Source: Clostridia bacterium (lineage in GTDB: Bacteria > Bacillota > Clostridia > Oscillospirales > CAG-382). From it: 61,568 nt of DNA. The notes under the pieces were generated by a model that searched no databases, was not told the origin of the DNA, and saw nothing but the letters and a program-made list of their open reading frames with translations. This document shows positions 8,108 through 16,508 of this stretch, piece by piece. The translations under genes and the position numbers were made by a program. Numbering within the stretch: position 1 is the first letter of the stretch; the number at the start of each line of letters is the position of its first letter. The stretch covers positions 1 through 61,568 of the forward strand of contig JAFXBC010000060.1 in NCBI GenBank assembly GCA_017516825.1. Direction: 5' to 3'.

Positions 8108-10414
8108 TTATTTGCTCATTTTATTCATCTCGCGCTGTGCCATCACAAGGCGGTAGTATCTGCCTTCTTTTGCCATCAGCTCCTCGTGGGTACCCAGCTC
8201 CTCCAGCTCACCCTTTTCAAACACCGCAAGCTTGGTAGCGTTACGCAGGGTGGAAAGTCTGTGGGCGATGGCCACGGTGGTACGTCCCTTGGACAGGGCC
8301 TGCAAAGCGTCCTGGATCTGCCGTTCCGTCTCCGTATCCAGAGAAGCGGTGGCCTCGTCAAGGATCAACAGCTTGGGGTTTCGGAGAATGGCGCGGGCGA
8401 TGGCGATCCGCTGCTTTTCACCGCCGGACAGGGTGTTACCCCTTGCCCCCACGTAGGTATTGTAGCCGTCGGGCAGCTTCATAATGAAGGTGTGCGCTCC
8501 TGCCAGCTTGGCGGCGCGAAGCACCTCGTCGCGGGTGGCACCGGGCTTGGCGTAGGCAAGGTTGCTGTACACCGTTCCGTTGAACAGGTAGGTCTCCTGA
8601 AGCACCACGCCGATCTGAGAACGGAAGGCGGCGGAATCGTAGGAGCGGATATCCTTGCCGTCGATGAGCAATTCACCCTCGTTGATGTCGTACATCCGCA
8701 TGATCAGGTTGATGGCGGTGGTCTTACCCACGCCGCTTCTGCCCACCAGACCGATAAAGTCTCCGGGCTTGATCTCCAGATTCAGATGTTTCAGAATATA
8801 ATCCGGCGGGTTGTAGCCGAAGGAGGCGTCCTTGAACTCCACCTCGCCCTTCAGCTCGGACACCAGAGCGCCGTCGGTCATGTCCTCCTTCTCGTCCAGC
8901 ACCTCCGCCACCTTGGTCATGGAGATGAAGGTGTTGGAGAACATACGGGGAACGCGGGCAAACCAGCGGATGGGCTCGTACAGAGTGGCCACGTAGGCCA
9001 AAAACTCCGAAAGGTCACCCAGCGTGGCATTCCCTGCAATCACTTCCCCGCCCACGATGAACAGCACCAGGAATTCTCCGAACCCCAAAAGGAAGCCGGA
9101 GAAGGGCACCGTGGTGTTCCAGGTCAGCTCGTTCTTTTTGGAGGTGTCCGCCAAGCGGTGAGCCATTTTGGAAAAGCGGTCGTGTTCTCTTTTTTCCGTG
9201 CCGAAGACTTTCACCTCGCGGATGCCGGAGAAGACGTCGTGCAACAGGTTGTTTGCATCGCTGGACAACTGCCATTGGCGGTGGTAGGATCTGCGGATGA
9301 TCTTGTTCACCGTCATGAACAACAGCACCAAAAGGGGTGCGGGGGCGATCACCGCCAGGGTGAGCCACCAATTGCGGGAAAACAGGATCACCGCCACGGC
9401 GATGAGGGTGACGGACTGCTGTAACAGCCCGGGCACCAAATTCACCAGGAACATCCGAAGCTGTTCCGTGTCGTTGGAAAGACGGGTGATCAACTCCCCT
9501 GCGGAGCGTTTGGAAAGTCCTGCCAGGGAAAGGGATTGGATCTTTTCGTACAAAACCGCACGGATCTTCACCAGGATCCGCGCAGAGGCCTTGGCCACCA
9601 GCATACGGCGGAAACAGCCGAAGGCCGCCAGGCTCAGCCCGCAAAGAGCCATCAAAAGCACCACGGTCACCAGGCCGCTTTTGCTCCCCGGCTCTACCCC
9701 GGGCGGCGGTGCCAGATAGGTATCGATCATGTGCCCCTGGATCTGGGGCAGGATCACGCCGATAACGGAGGTCAAAAGCAGGAACACGCCCCCTGCCAAC
9801 AGCAAAAGCACGTTCCCCTTTGCATACCCAAGGAATCTGCCCAACAGCTTCTTCTTATCCGCACAATGGACGCAGCTTTCCGCGCCCCGGGGGAAGGGTC
9901 TTTGGCACTTGGGACATTTGGTATTTTTGGGCGGCTTCCCGGGCTTGCCCTTACGGCAGGATTCCAGTTGGCCCACGGCGGCCTCAAAGGCGGTGCAAAG
10001 ACTCATGTTACCGCGGCAAAGCTCCAGGTCTTCCCCGTTCTGCTTCGCCTCGATGGCAACGGTCCCTACGCCGCGGTTCAGCTTGATCTCCTCAAAGGAG
10101 GCAAGCTCGTGCTTGGTGACGGTATCTCCCTGCACCAGGACCAGGGTCTTCCCGTCACAGGCGCAGGCGCCGAAAACGGATCGGCCGTTGAAATCCAGGT
10201 TAAAATCGAAGGCTACGGCAGGGCGGCTCTCGTCACGGGGAGGAAAGCCCTCTCCCGGAGGAGGGATATGCCCTTTCCGAGGCTTTTTCCCCTTGGGAGG
10301 CTCCTGCCACCGCAGACCCAGCTCCTCCGCCGCGCGCTTACGGGCGGCGATCAGCCGGGGAGGATCCTTCTGCTTATTCTTTTTTCCGCGGGGAGGCATT
10401 CTTCTCGGTTCCAT
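8108..10414 (-). CDS. ABC exporter (fused permease-ATPase) with N-terminal zinc-ribbon extension
   Basis: A 768-residue half-transporter. Residues 1-190 are a cytoplasmic extension: a basic proline-rich start, then a domain around FDFNLDFNGRSVFGACACDG and a zinc-ribbon CPKCQRPF...CVHC (about 167-184). Six membrane spans follow (about 200-480, with SKRSAGELITRLSNDTEQLR in a coupling region). The ATPase has Walker A GRSGVGKTT, Q-loop, signature LSGGEKQRIAIARA, Walker B LLILDEA and the H-loop IAHRLST. The start overlaps nothing but lies three bases after the stop of the DUF1854 gene, implying translational coupling. The zinc-ribbon plus DUF1854 partner matches the pair annotated in some bacteria as cyanophycin-associated; no cyanophycin synthetase is in the window. 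The cargo is unknown. Confidence 0.9.
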   Translation of the reverse strand: MEPRRMPPRGKKNKQKDPPRLIAARKRAAEELGLRWQEPPKGKKPRKGHIPPPGEGFPPRDESRPAVAFDFNLDFNGRSVFGACACDGKTLVLVQGDTVTKHELASFEEIKLNRGVGTVAIEAKQNGEDLELCRGNMSLCTAFEAAVGQLESCRKGKPGKPPKNTKCPKCQRPFPRGAESCVHCADKKKLLGRFLGYAKGNVLLLLAGGVFLLLTSVIGVILPQIQGHMIDTYLAPPPGVEPGSKSGLVTVVLLMALCGLSLAAFGCFRRMLVAKASARILVKIRAVLYEKIQSLSLAGLSKRSAGELITRLSNDTEQLRMFLVNLVPGLLQQSVTLIAVAVILFSRNWWLTLAVIAPAPLLVLLFMTVNKIIRRSYHRQWQLSSDANNLLHDVFSGIREVKVFGTEKREHDRFSKMAHRLADTSKKNELTWNTTVPFSGFLLGFGEFLVLFIVGGEVIAGNATLGDLSEFLAYVATLYEPIRWFARVPRMFSNTFISMTKVAEVLDEKEDMTDGALVSELKGEVEFKDASFGYNPPDYILKHLNLEIKPGDFIGLVGRSGVGKTTAINLIMRMYDINEGELLIDGKDIRSYDSAAFRSQIGVVLQETYLFNGTVYSNLAYAKPGATRDEVLRAAKLAGAHTFIMKLPDGYNTYVGARGNTLSGGEKQRIAIARAILRNPKLLILDEATASLDTETERQIQDALQALSKGRTTVAIAHRLSTLRNATKLAVFEKGELEELGTHEELMAKEGRYYRLVMAQREMNKMSK

Positions 10415-10417
10415 GAA

Positions 10418-10987
10418 TTACAAATACAGCTCGATCTTATGGTAGCTCTTGGCGTCCAGCTTCAGGACGTCCTTAATGATAAAGCGGTTTCCGTCCACGT
10501 CGGTAAGCACCACGCCGTTTTCGGAATTTTTGAACATATTGCGGTAGGTATCCTGCATGGTGAAGGACTTCTTGCCGTGGTCCGTTTCCACTTCCCAATA
10601 GGAAAAGCCCAGCTTGTCCTTCAAGGACAGGATCTTGGAGATCTCCGGAGCCAGGTACTTCCGCTCCAGCTCGTTTTGAAGCAATTCCCTTGCCTCTCCT
10701 TCAAAATCGGAAAGACTGCGGATGATGCCGTATTCCTTCCCGTCCATGTCCAGAACGGAAATAAATTCGTCGGGAGCATCGAAGGGGAAGGCGCGGTGGA
10801 ACTGCACCCTGCCGAACTCCTGCCATTCGGGAGGCAACTTCTCCTCCGTCAGGTCGTCCGTCACGGGCGGCAAAAACGCCCGCATGGCGGGAAAACCGTT
10901 CTTCGTACGGGAGAAGACGGCGTTTTCGGGGGTAAGGTAGGTGATATCGGCAAGATCCAGAAAGCTCTCTTGTTTCACGTCTCCCAT
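10418..10987 (-). CDS. DUF1854-type protein, partner of the ABC exporter
   Basis: A 189-residue cytoplasmic protein with no membrane segment. It matches the DUF1854 pattern: FLDLADITYLTPENAVFSRTKNG at the start, the central VQFHRAFPFDAPDEFISVLDMDGKEYGII, ELLQNELERKYLAPEISKILSLKDKLGFSYWEVETDHGKKSFTMQD, and an end around VVLTDVDGNRFIIKDVLKLD. AAGGAG nine bases before ATG 10987 sets the start; the frame is open further upstream, but that part runs through the promoter. It is the first gene of a two-gene operon with the ABC exporter three bases downstream, a pairing conserved for this family. DUF1854 may regulate or load the transporter (inference). Confidence 0.85.
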   Translation of the reverse strand: MGDVKQESFLDLADITYLTPENAVFSRTKNGFPAMRAFLPPVTDDLTEEKLPPEWQEFGRVQFHRAFPFDAPDEFISVLDMDGKEYGIIRSLSDFEGEARELLQNELERKYLAPEISKILSLKDKLGFSYWEVETDHGKKSFTMQDTYRNMFKNSENGVVLTDVDGNRFIIKDVLKLDAKSYHKIELYL

Positions 10988-11018
10988 TTTTCGGTTCTCC
11001 TTTTTTTTCCTTCTTCTG

Positions 11019-11047
11019 TTGACAAGCAAAAAAATATTTGCTATAAT
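11019..11047 (+). promoter_or_regulatory. Promoter of proS
   Basis: TTGACA (11019-11024), 17 bp, TATAAT (11042-11047) with TGC before the -10. Start of transcription is expected near 11054, giving a leader of about 95 bases. The promoter overlaps the early leader of the opposite DUF1854 transcript. Confidence 0.88.
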
Positions 11048-11066
11048 ACAAATTAACTTAAAGTAC

Positions 11067-11095
11067 ATTATACTATCTTTTTTCGGTTTTTGCAA
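11067..11095 (-). promoter_or_regulatory. Promoter of the DUF1854-ABC operon
   Basis: On the minus strand TTGCAA (11090-11095), 17 bp, TATAAT (11067-11072). Expected transcription start is near 11060, so it faces the proS promoter and each transcript runs through the other promoter. Confidence 0.85.
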
Positions 11096-11148
11096 TAGCT
11101 GATGCCGAAAATTTCAAAAAAGATATCCGGAAAGGATTACGAAACGAT

Positions 11149-12588
11149 ATGGCAGAGAAGAAGCTTGTGGAATCCATCACCTCCATGGACGTGGATTTCG
11201 CACAATGGTACACCGACGTGGTACGCAAGGCGGAGCTTGCGGATTATTCCGGGGTGAAGGGATGCATGATCATCCGTCCCTACGGCTACGCCATTTGGGA
11301 AAATATTCAAAAAGATCTTGACGAACGGTTTAAGGCGCTGGGTCACGAAAACGTCTATATGCCCATGTTCATTCCCGAAAGCCTGTTGCAGAAGGAAAAG
11401 GATCACGTGGAGGGCTTTGCTCCCGAGTGCGCCTGGGTCACCGTGGGCGGTGAGAACAAGCTGGCGGAGCGTCTTTGCGTACGCCCCACCTCCGAGACTC
11501 TGTTCTGCGAGCATTTCAAGAATATCATCCAGTCATACAGAGACCTGCCCAAGCTGTACAACCAGTGGGTCAACGTGGTTCGTTGGGAGAAGACCACCCG
11601 TCCCTTCCTGCGTACCTCCGAGTTCCTGTGGCAGGAGGGTCACACCATGCACGCCACCGAGGAAGAGGCACGCAAGGAGACCCTGCAGATGTTAAAGGTC
11701 TACGAGGACTTCTACCGCGATACCCTGGCCATCCCCGCCGTCACCGGCAGAAAGACGGAGAAGGAAAAGTTTGCCGGCGCCATGGAGACCTACACCATTG
11801 AGCCCATGATGCACAACGGCGTGGCTTTGCAGGGCGGCACCACCCATTACTTCGGAGACGGCTTTGCCAAGGCATTCGATATCACCTTCACCGACAGAGA
11901 CAACACCGTGAAGTACCCCCATCAGACCTCCTGGGGCGTTTCCACCCGTATGATCGGCGCCATCATCATGACCCACGGCGACGACAACGGCTTGATCCTG
12001 CCTCCCAAGGTGGCTCCCATTCAGGTGGTCATCATCCCCGTGCAGATGCACAAGGAAGGTGTTCTGGAAAAGGCACAGCAGGTTGCGGACACTCTCCGTG
12101 CCGCAGGCATCCGCGTGAAGCTGGACAGCACCGACAATTCCCCCGGCTGGAAGTTCGCCGAGTACGAGATGAAGGGCGTTCCCGTTCGCTTGGAGATCGG
12201 TCCCCGCGACATTGAGAACAACTCCTGCGTCCTGGTCTCCCGCGTGAGCAGAAACAAGAATTTCGTATCCTTGGACGGCCTGGAAGCTACCGTAAAGGAG
12301 ATGCTTACCACCGTTCACAACGAGCTGGTTGACCGCGTCAAGAAGAACGTGGAGGCCAAGACCCACGTCGCCACCACCTGGGAGGAGTTTGCGGACCACG
12401 CAGAAAACCATCCCGGCTTTATCAAGGCCATGTGGTGCGGTGAGACGGAGTGCGAGGAGAAGGTCAAGGAGCTCACCGGCGGCGTGAAGTCCCGTTGCAT
12501 TCCTTTCGATGAGGAAAACCTTGCGCCCACCTGCGTTTGCTGCGGCAAGCCCGCCAAGCATATGCTGGTTTGGGGCAGACAATATTAA
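11149..12588 (+). CDS. proS: Proline--tRNA ligase, type 3 (archaeal/eukaryal-like)
   Basis: Charges tRNA-Pro. The 479-residue length, absence of the INS editing insert between motifs 2 and 3, and the C-terminal zinc-binding-like extension place it in the ProS type 3 group. Seen: motif 1 region [21 protein letters not shown], motif 2 [14 protein letters not shown] and [32 protein letters not shown], motif 3 region [28 protein letters not shown], and the anticodon-binding domain after about residue 285. The tail has cysteine pairs ([23 protein letters not shown]) typical of the zinc domain. AAAGGA precedes ATG 11149. A strong terminator follows at 12599. Confidence 0.96.
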   Translation: MAEKKLVESITSMDVDFAQWYTDVVRKAELADYSGVKGCMIIRPYGYAIWENIQKDLDERFKALGHENVYMPMFIPESLLQKEKDHVEGFAPECAWVTVGGENKLAERLCVRPTSETLFCEHFKNIIQSYRDLPKLYNQWVNVVRWEKTTRPFLRTSEFLWQEGHTMHATEEEARKETLQMLKVYEDFYRDTLAIPAVTGRKTEKEKFAGAMETYTIEPMMHNGVALQGGTTHYFGDGFAKAFDITFTDRDNTVKYPHQTSWGVSTRMIGAIIMTHGDDNGLILPPKVAPIQVVIIPVQMHKEGVLEKAQQVADTLRAAGIRVKLDSTDNSPGWKFAEYEMKGVPVRLEIGPRDIENNSCVLVSRVSRNKNFVSLDGLEATVKEMLTTVHNELVDRVKKNVEAKTHVATTWEEFADHAENHPGFIKAMWCGETECEEKVKELTGGVKSRCIPFDEENLAPTCVCCGKPAKHMLVWGRQY

Positions 12589-12598
12589 GAATTACGAA

Positions 12599-12634
12599 GG
12601 GGGATTTCTTTCCACGAAAAAGAAATCCCCCTTT
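12599..12634 (+). terminator. Terminator of proS
   Basis: GGGGGATTTCTTT and AAAGAAATCCCCC form a 13-bp stem, followed by ttta, 11 bases after the proS stop. Confidence 0.8.
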
Positions 12635-12656
12635 AACCCCAAAGAAACCGTATAAA

Positions 12657-12683
12657 ACGCCACGATGCGACCATCGTGGCGTT
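12657..12683 (-). terminator. Terminator of the MGMT-fusion gene
   Basis: AACGCCACGATG and CATCGTGGCGTT form a 12-bp stem with a 3-base loop; reading from the minus-strand gene it is followed by ttttatac. Confidence 0.85.
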
Positions 12684-12688
12684 GTGTT

Positions 12689-14011
12689 TTAGTATAAGTA
12701 TTTTCCCAAATCCACTCTATCTCCGATTACTTCGATTCCTTCCGCTTCAAGTCTCTGTTTCTGCCCGTCGATTCCGCCAAGCGTATAATGCCGAGCAAGC
12801 TTTCCGTCGCTGTTGAGTACTTTGTAACAAGGATACCGCTCATCGGTGATTTCATGTAGGATATTGCCCACCGTTTGCGCTAAATGTCTATCGCCCAACT
12901 GCTCTGCTATACGGCCATAGGTAACAACCCGACCGAAAGGAATTGCTAAAAGGAACTCTTTCACAGCCTGCCTTAAATTGTCCGTATTTTGCTCTGGAAG
13001 CAAAAGATTCTCATGATGCTTCTCAATCCAGCTTAACAAAAAGGGACGGTCATTGTTGGCAGGAACTTCGAACCATTGCGAGCACAGGTAATATGTCCGC
13101 TCTCGGATAATCAACGGTTTTGCGTAGTATCTCGCTCTTTCAAATGGCTCGTCTGCCGATACCAGCAATGGGTATTGGATATCAAAAAACTGTTTACTGT
13201 ACGAAGCTGTTTGCAAAAGAGTTATCTCTTCATCGGATAGATTGCCGCTTTCTAAAATACTCCTTAGAACGGTATTGGCCAGCTTTCCGATTTTCAGTTC
13301 TTGGAACGACGATGACTCCGCTCGTGAACATTCACGTCGAACAGAGCGGTCGCAATTCTTTTCTTCTCGGTTTTCCGAAAACATCGAAAACATTTGATAA
13401 GCGCGCATAAACAATTCACTGGTATCTGCAACTTTTTCGCTGACCAATAAAATAGGTTGCAAAACCAATTGGTCAAAATCCTCATTACCAATCATTCTAA
13501 AGCGAAACGAAAAACCCGCTTGAGCAAAATAGCGATTGATATACAGAACGCATGGTTCCAAATCACTTAAAATTGCAGGGTTGATTTTCGGAGAGGCGAA
13601 AACGATCTCGGCACTTTTGGAGTCAAAAAAGCCATAAATACAAAAAGCGGTGCGCACACATTTTTTGATAATTCGTGCAACAGTTTCTTCCCGCGATCCA
13701 TAGCATACACCGGATTCATGAAACGCAACATCCACCGCATAGTAAGACACTTGCCCGTCTTGGATGTTACTGCCAAGAGCATCGCACTCGCCTTGTCGAA
13801 TCACCTGCTCCAAAGAAGAGTTATTCTTAAACACCCGATATCCCAATTTTTCTTGCAGATCTTGATCGATGTTGCGATATAGCCCTTCCAATTCTTCTTG
13901 ATGCTGCAATTCCCATTGCGGAGATGCTTTCCAATTGGTCTGCACAATTTGGCAGTCTTTGACATGTCTGAGCCAAGAATAAAAAAGCGACTCTCCCATT
14001 TCAATCTTCAT
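12689..14011 (-). CDS. Fusion of a PD-(D/E)XK-like N-terminal domain to an MGMT/ATL-type alkyltransferase domain
   Basis: A 440-residue protein. Residues about 345-440 are an O6-alkylguanine-transferase-like DNA-binding domain (LLAIPFGRVVTYGRIAEQLGD, then an active-site-like YPCYKVLNSDGKLA with Cys at about 395). The usual PCHR is PCYK here: the cysteine is kept but the histidine is Tyr, so transferase activity is uncertain and a lesion-sensing ATL role is possible. Residues 1-345 have no standard MGMT domain; around 60-100 they carry E75-x-D77 ... D94-VAFHE99, resembling an endonuclease fold (inference). ATG 14011 has AAGGAA upstream. The gene is clearly AT-richer than its neighbours, suggesting transfer. 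It has its own promoter and terminator. Confidence 0.75.
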   Translation of the reverse strand: MKIEMGESLFYSWLRHVKDCQIVQTNWKASPQWELQHQEELEGLYRNIDQDLQEKLGYRVFKNNSSLEQVIRQGECDALGSNIQDGQVSYYAVDVAFHESGVCYGSREETVARIIKKCVRTAFCIYGFFDSKSAEIVFASPKINPAILSDLEPCVLYINRYFAQAGFSFRFRMIGNEDFDQLVLQPILLVSEKVADTSELFMRAYQMFSMFSENREEKNCDRSVRRECSRAESSSFQELKIGKLANTVLRSILESGNLSDEEITLLQTASYSKQFFDIQYPLLVSADEPFERARYYAKPLIIRERTYYLCSQWFEVPANNDRPFLLSWIEKHHENLLLPEQNTDNLRQAVKEFLLAIPFGRVVTYGRIAEQLGDRHLAQTVGNILHEITDERYPCYKVLNSDGKLARHYTLGGIDGQKQRLEAEGIEVIGDRVDLGKYLY

Positions 14012-14040
14012 AGCGAATTCCTTCTTTTGCCGTTTTCAAT

Positions 14041-14069
14041 AGTATAACCTATTTGCCATCGATAGTCAA
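14041..14069 (-). promoter_or_regulatory. Promoter of the MGMT-fusion gene
   Basis: On the minus strand TTGACT (14064-14069), 17 bp, TATACT (14041-14046). Confidence 0.8.
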
Positions 14070-14143
14070 GTTCTGCTTTCAAAATCTATTCGAAAGCCCC
14101 CGAAGGATCATCCAAAGCTCTGCAAGGAGGGCTTCAGCATATC

Positions 14144-14172
14144 TTGACATGTTACCCAAGTTCATGTTATAC
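14144..14172 (+). promoter_or_regulatory. Promoter of the membrane gene at 14197
   Basis: TTGACA (14144-14149), 17 bp, TTATAC (14167-14172). The start codon follows 25 bases later. Confidence 0.7.
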
Positions 14173-14196
14173 TTAACAAAGAAAGGACGTGAAGCC

Positions 14197-14721
14197 ATGC
14201 TTGCTTACTATTTCCTGACTCTGCTTTTCTTGGCGCTTTTTGCAATCGTATACGCCCTGTTCCGAGGGGGAGTACAGACTTGGCTACGGCTGAAAAAGGG
14301 ATTCAGCACGACCCATATCCGCAAACTGAAAAAGAGTGTGAAAAACTTTTGGTGGTATCAAGCCCTGCACGCCGAGACGGGTATGGGACTGCTGTATCCG
14401 CTGAACAAGGGCTTCACCCTGGTTTACACGTTGGCTTTAGGCCTCTCACTGATTTTAGGATGGTGGAAGCCTGTGTCCGTGGTGCTTTGCGGCTTGATGT
14501 TCCTGCTGGGGATTTTCTCAGCGATCATGATCGGCTTTGCCTTGATCTGGAGCAATATAGAAGAACACGGGAGGCCTATTGTGTTCCTCGCGCGGCGAAA
14601 AAACCAAGGCTTGGATTCCGTAATCATCGACCTAACGGCCGTTCTTTTCTGCTTACTGGTGGGATACGCCCATATTCTGCTGACGGCAGATCTGTGGGGG
14701 ACGGATCTGCGGTTTTGGTGA
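14197..14721 (+). CDS. Hypothetical four-span membrane protein
   Basis: A 174-residue protein starting MLAYYFLTLLFLALFAIVYAL, so the first span begins at the N-terminus; further spans lie at about 78-92, 97-122 and 150-170. A basic amphipathic stretch (LRLKKGFSTTHIRKLKKSVKNF) joins spans 1 and 2. AAAGGACGTGAAGCC before ATG 14197 sets the start, although the frame is open further upstream through the promoter. I do not recognise the family. It lies 115 bases before an XRE regulator, the same kind of pairing as at 2362/3419 but in reverse order. Confidence 0.7.
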   Translation: MLAYYFLTLLFLALFAIVYALFRGGVQTWLRLKKGFSTTHIRKLKKSVKNFWWYQALHAETGMGLLYPLNKGFTLVYTLALGLSLILGWWKPVSVVLCGLMFLLGIFSAIMIGFALIWSNIEEHGRPIVFLARRKNQGLDSVIIDLTAVLFCLLVGYAHILLTADLWGTDLRFW

Positions 14722-14734
14722 GATCCAACCAATG

Positions 14735-14790
14735 GTTTCATTTGAAACAACCAATTGATGCTTGAAACAAAAGAACTCCTGTGATATCAT
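14735..14790 (+). promoter_or_regulatory. Promoter and candidate operator of XRE regulator
   Basis: TTGAAA (14762-14767), 17 bp, TATCAT (14785-14790) with TGA before the -10. Upstream is a perfect dyad GTTTCA-tt-TGAAAC (14735-14748). The word TTGAAACAA occurs at 14742 and again at 14762, exactly 20 bp apart, the second copy covering the -35 element. This looks like an autoregulatory operator. Confidence 0.65.
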
Positions 14791-14836
14791 AGGATCACAC
14801 CGGTGATGACAACTATGACAGTAAGGAGTTTTTTAT

Positions 14837-16012
14837 ATGCAATTGAATTTGGGAACACATATCAGAGCCCTTCGCCGCGGGCAAGGGCGCACTCAGGAGG
14901 CTTTGGCGGAAGCGTTGGGAGTCACCTCCCAAGCGGTTTCCCGCTGGGAATCCGGAGGAAGCTACCCCGACATGGAGCTGGTGCCCGCCATCGCCAACTA
15001 TTTCGGCGTGACCATAGACCGGCTTTTCGGTTATCACGGGGACAGGGAGCAGAAGGTGGCTTCCCTGCTGGCGGAGGTAGACACCCTTTACCCCGAAAAC
15101 GCCTACGAGGACGTGAATTTTGACCGCTGTATCGCGCTTCTGCGAAAGGGGCTGGCGGAATTCCCGGGGAACGAGAAGCTGACCCACCGCTTGGCGGTGA
15201 TCCTCACGGATATCGGATGGAGGCGGCACCGCCAATGGCTCTACTACGGGGAGGACGGCCACATCCAAAACTGCTTTGACCACCACAGGGAAAACGAATA
15301 CTGGAACGAAGCCGCCAAGCTGTTTGAAAAGCTGTTGGAGGATTCTGCCGACTCCGCCTTGAAGAACGACTGCATCTACCATCTGGTGATGCTCTACCGC
15401 AACGTGGGAGACTATCCTGCCGCCGTCCGCCTGGGAGAAAAGCTTCCCCGCCTTTGCCACAGCCGTGAGATCATGCTGGCAAACGGCACCGACGGCGTGT
15501 TGCAGGCAGGATATCTGGGCAGTGCTTTGCTGGAGCTGGCCTATCAGTTCGCCGAGCAGATGATGTACGCTTTGGTGAACAACAAGGCAAACTACGAAAC
15601 GGATTTTCCCATTGCCAAGGTGCAGGGTGCCATCGCCCTCTTTGACTTGTTAGCCGATGGCGGATGCATCGGGGTCTACCATCGGGAGGTGGCCTATCTG
15701 TACCTGTACCTTTCCCGTCTGCAGTGGGAATACGGGCAGAAGGACGAGGCCTTCGTCTCCCTTGACCTGGCCTTGGAGCAGGCACGCAAATACGACCGCT
15801 TTTCCGCAGAGGAGGAGCCCTGCTATACCTCTCCCCTCTTGAAGTACGCCGCCTGCAAAACGGAGATCTTCTCCCCCAAGCCTTTGGCGGAGGGGCTTCC
15901 CGCAAGCTGGCCCATGTGGTGCAACCCGGACTATTCCGCCGTAGAAAAGGAGATCAAGGCCGATCCCCGCTGGAAGGCATGGGTGGAGAAAACGATGCAC
16001 GCCGACGCGTGA
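14837..16012 (+). CDS. XRE-family regulator with TPR-like C-terminus
   Basis: A 391-residue regulator. Residues 1-65 are a Cro/CI helix-turn-helix (GTHIRALRRGQGRTQEALA, SQAVSRWESGG, YPDMELVPAIANYFGVTIDRLFGY). Residues about 70-385 are long helical repeats (ECFDHHRENEYWNEAAKLFEKLLEDSAD-like; REVAYLYLYLSRLQWEYGQKDEAFVSLDLALEQARKYD), as in TPR sensor domains. AAGGAG precedes ATG 14837. The last codons (HADA and stop) lie inside the hairpin-array repeat that starts near 15994, so the repeat seems to supply the 3' end of the gene. Likely self-regulated through the TTGAAACAA sites at the promoter. Ligand unknown. Confidence 0.88.
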   Translation: MQLNLGTHIRALRRGQGRTQEALAEALGVTSQAVSRWESGGSYPDMELVPAIANYFGVTIDRLFGYHGDREQKVASLLAEVDTLYPENAYEDVNFDRCIALLRKGLAEFPGNEKLTHRLAVILTDIGWRRHRQWLYYGEDGHIQNCFDHHRENEYWNEAAKLFEKLLEDSADSALKNDCIYHLVMLYRNVGDYPAAVRLGEKLPRLCHSREIMLANGTDGVLQAGYLGSALLELAYQFAEQMMYALVNNKANYETDFPIAKVQGAIALFDLLADGGCIGVYHREVAYLYLYLSRLQWEYGQKDEAFVSLDLALEQARKYDRFSAEEEPCYTSPLLKYAACKTEIFSPKPLAEGLPASWPMWCNPDYSAVEKEIKADPRWKAWVEKTMHADA

Positions 16013-16126
16013 TGCCATACGCGGCTTCGCCGCAATTCCATACAACGGGCGTTGCCCGTTGATGCCATGCCAATTCTCCTATGGAGAATTGGATAGAAAA
16101 AAGCACTTCTGACGAAGTGCTTTTTT
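15994..16126. repeat. Hairpin-array repeat, copy a (next to tRNA-His)
   Basis: A row of stem-loops separated by near-constant 8-10 base linkers: ACGC/GCGT at about 15999, linker atgccata, GCGGc/GCCGC, linker aattccata, CAACGGGC/GCCCGTTG, linker atgccatgc, CAATTCTCC/GGAGAATTG, linker gatagaaaa, then the terminator stem at 16097-16126. Linkers and order match copies at 59.9 and 61.0 kb. It begins inside the XRE coding region and ends at the tRNA-His 3' end. Confidence 0.75.
16097..16126 (-). terminator. Terminator of the tRNA cluster
   Basis: AAAAAAGCACTTC and GAAGTGCTTTTTT form a long stem flanked by A and T runs, directly after the tRNA-His 3' end. It can work in both directions and may also end the XRE transcript. 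Confidence 0.85.
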
Positions 16127-16128
16127 CA

Positions 16129-16206
16129 TGGGGTGGGAGACCGGATTCGAACCGGCGACCCTCAGAGCCACAATCTGATACTCTAACCAACTGAGCTACA
16201 CCCACC
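16129..16206 (-). tRNA. tRNA-His (anticodon GTG)
   Basis: Cloverleaf on the minus strand: extra G at position -1 (16206), acceptor GTGGGTG/CTCCCAC with one T-T mismatch, D-arm GCTCAGTTGGTTAGAGT, anticodon stem TCAGA/TCTGA around TTGTGGC (anticodon GTG), T-loop TTCGAAT, discriminator C and encoded CCA (16129-16131). The -1 G and discriminator C are the HisRS identity marks. Confidence 0.93.
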
Positions 16207-16260
16207 ATATTGAGAGACCGAATCAAGTTTGTTACAAGCGCCATTCATCGGTCTCACGTT

Positions 16261-16337
<77 letters not shown>

Positions 16338-16359
16338 ATACAACACAATGGCGCGCTTT

Positions 16360-16433
<74 letters not shown>

Positions 16434-16456
16434 ATGCGTTGCGCACCGGCACAATG

Positions 16457-16497
16457 TTCACGGACAGACCGCATACGAAGGTATACGGTCTATCCGA
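16457..16497 (-). terminator. Large stem-loop between rpsT and tRNA-Gly
   Basis: On the minus strand CGGATAGACCGTATAC pairs with GTATGCGGTCTGTCCG with three mismatches. There is no thymine run after it, so it may be an RNA processing site in an rpsT-tRNA transcript rather than a terminator. Confidence 0.55.
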
Positions 16498-16508
16498 AAA
16501 ATGCATCG

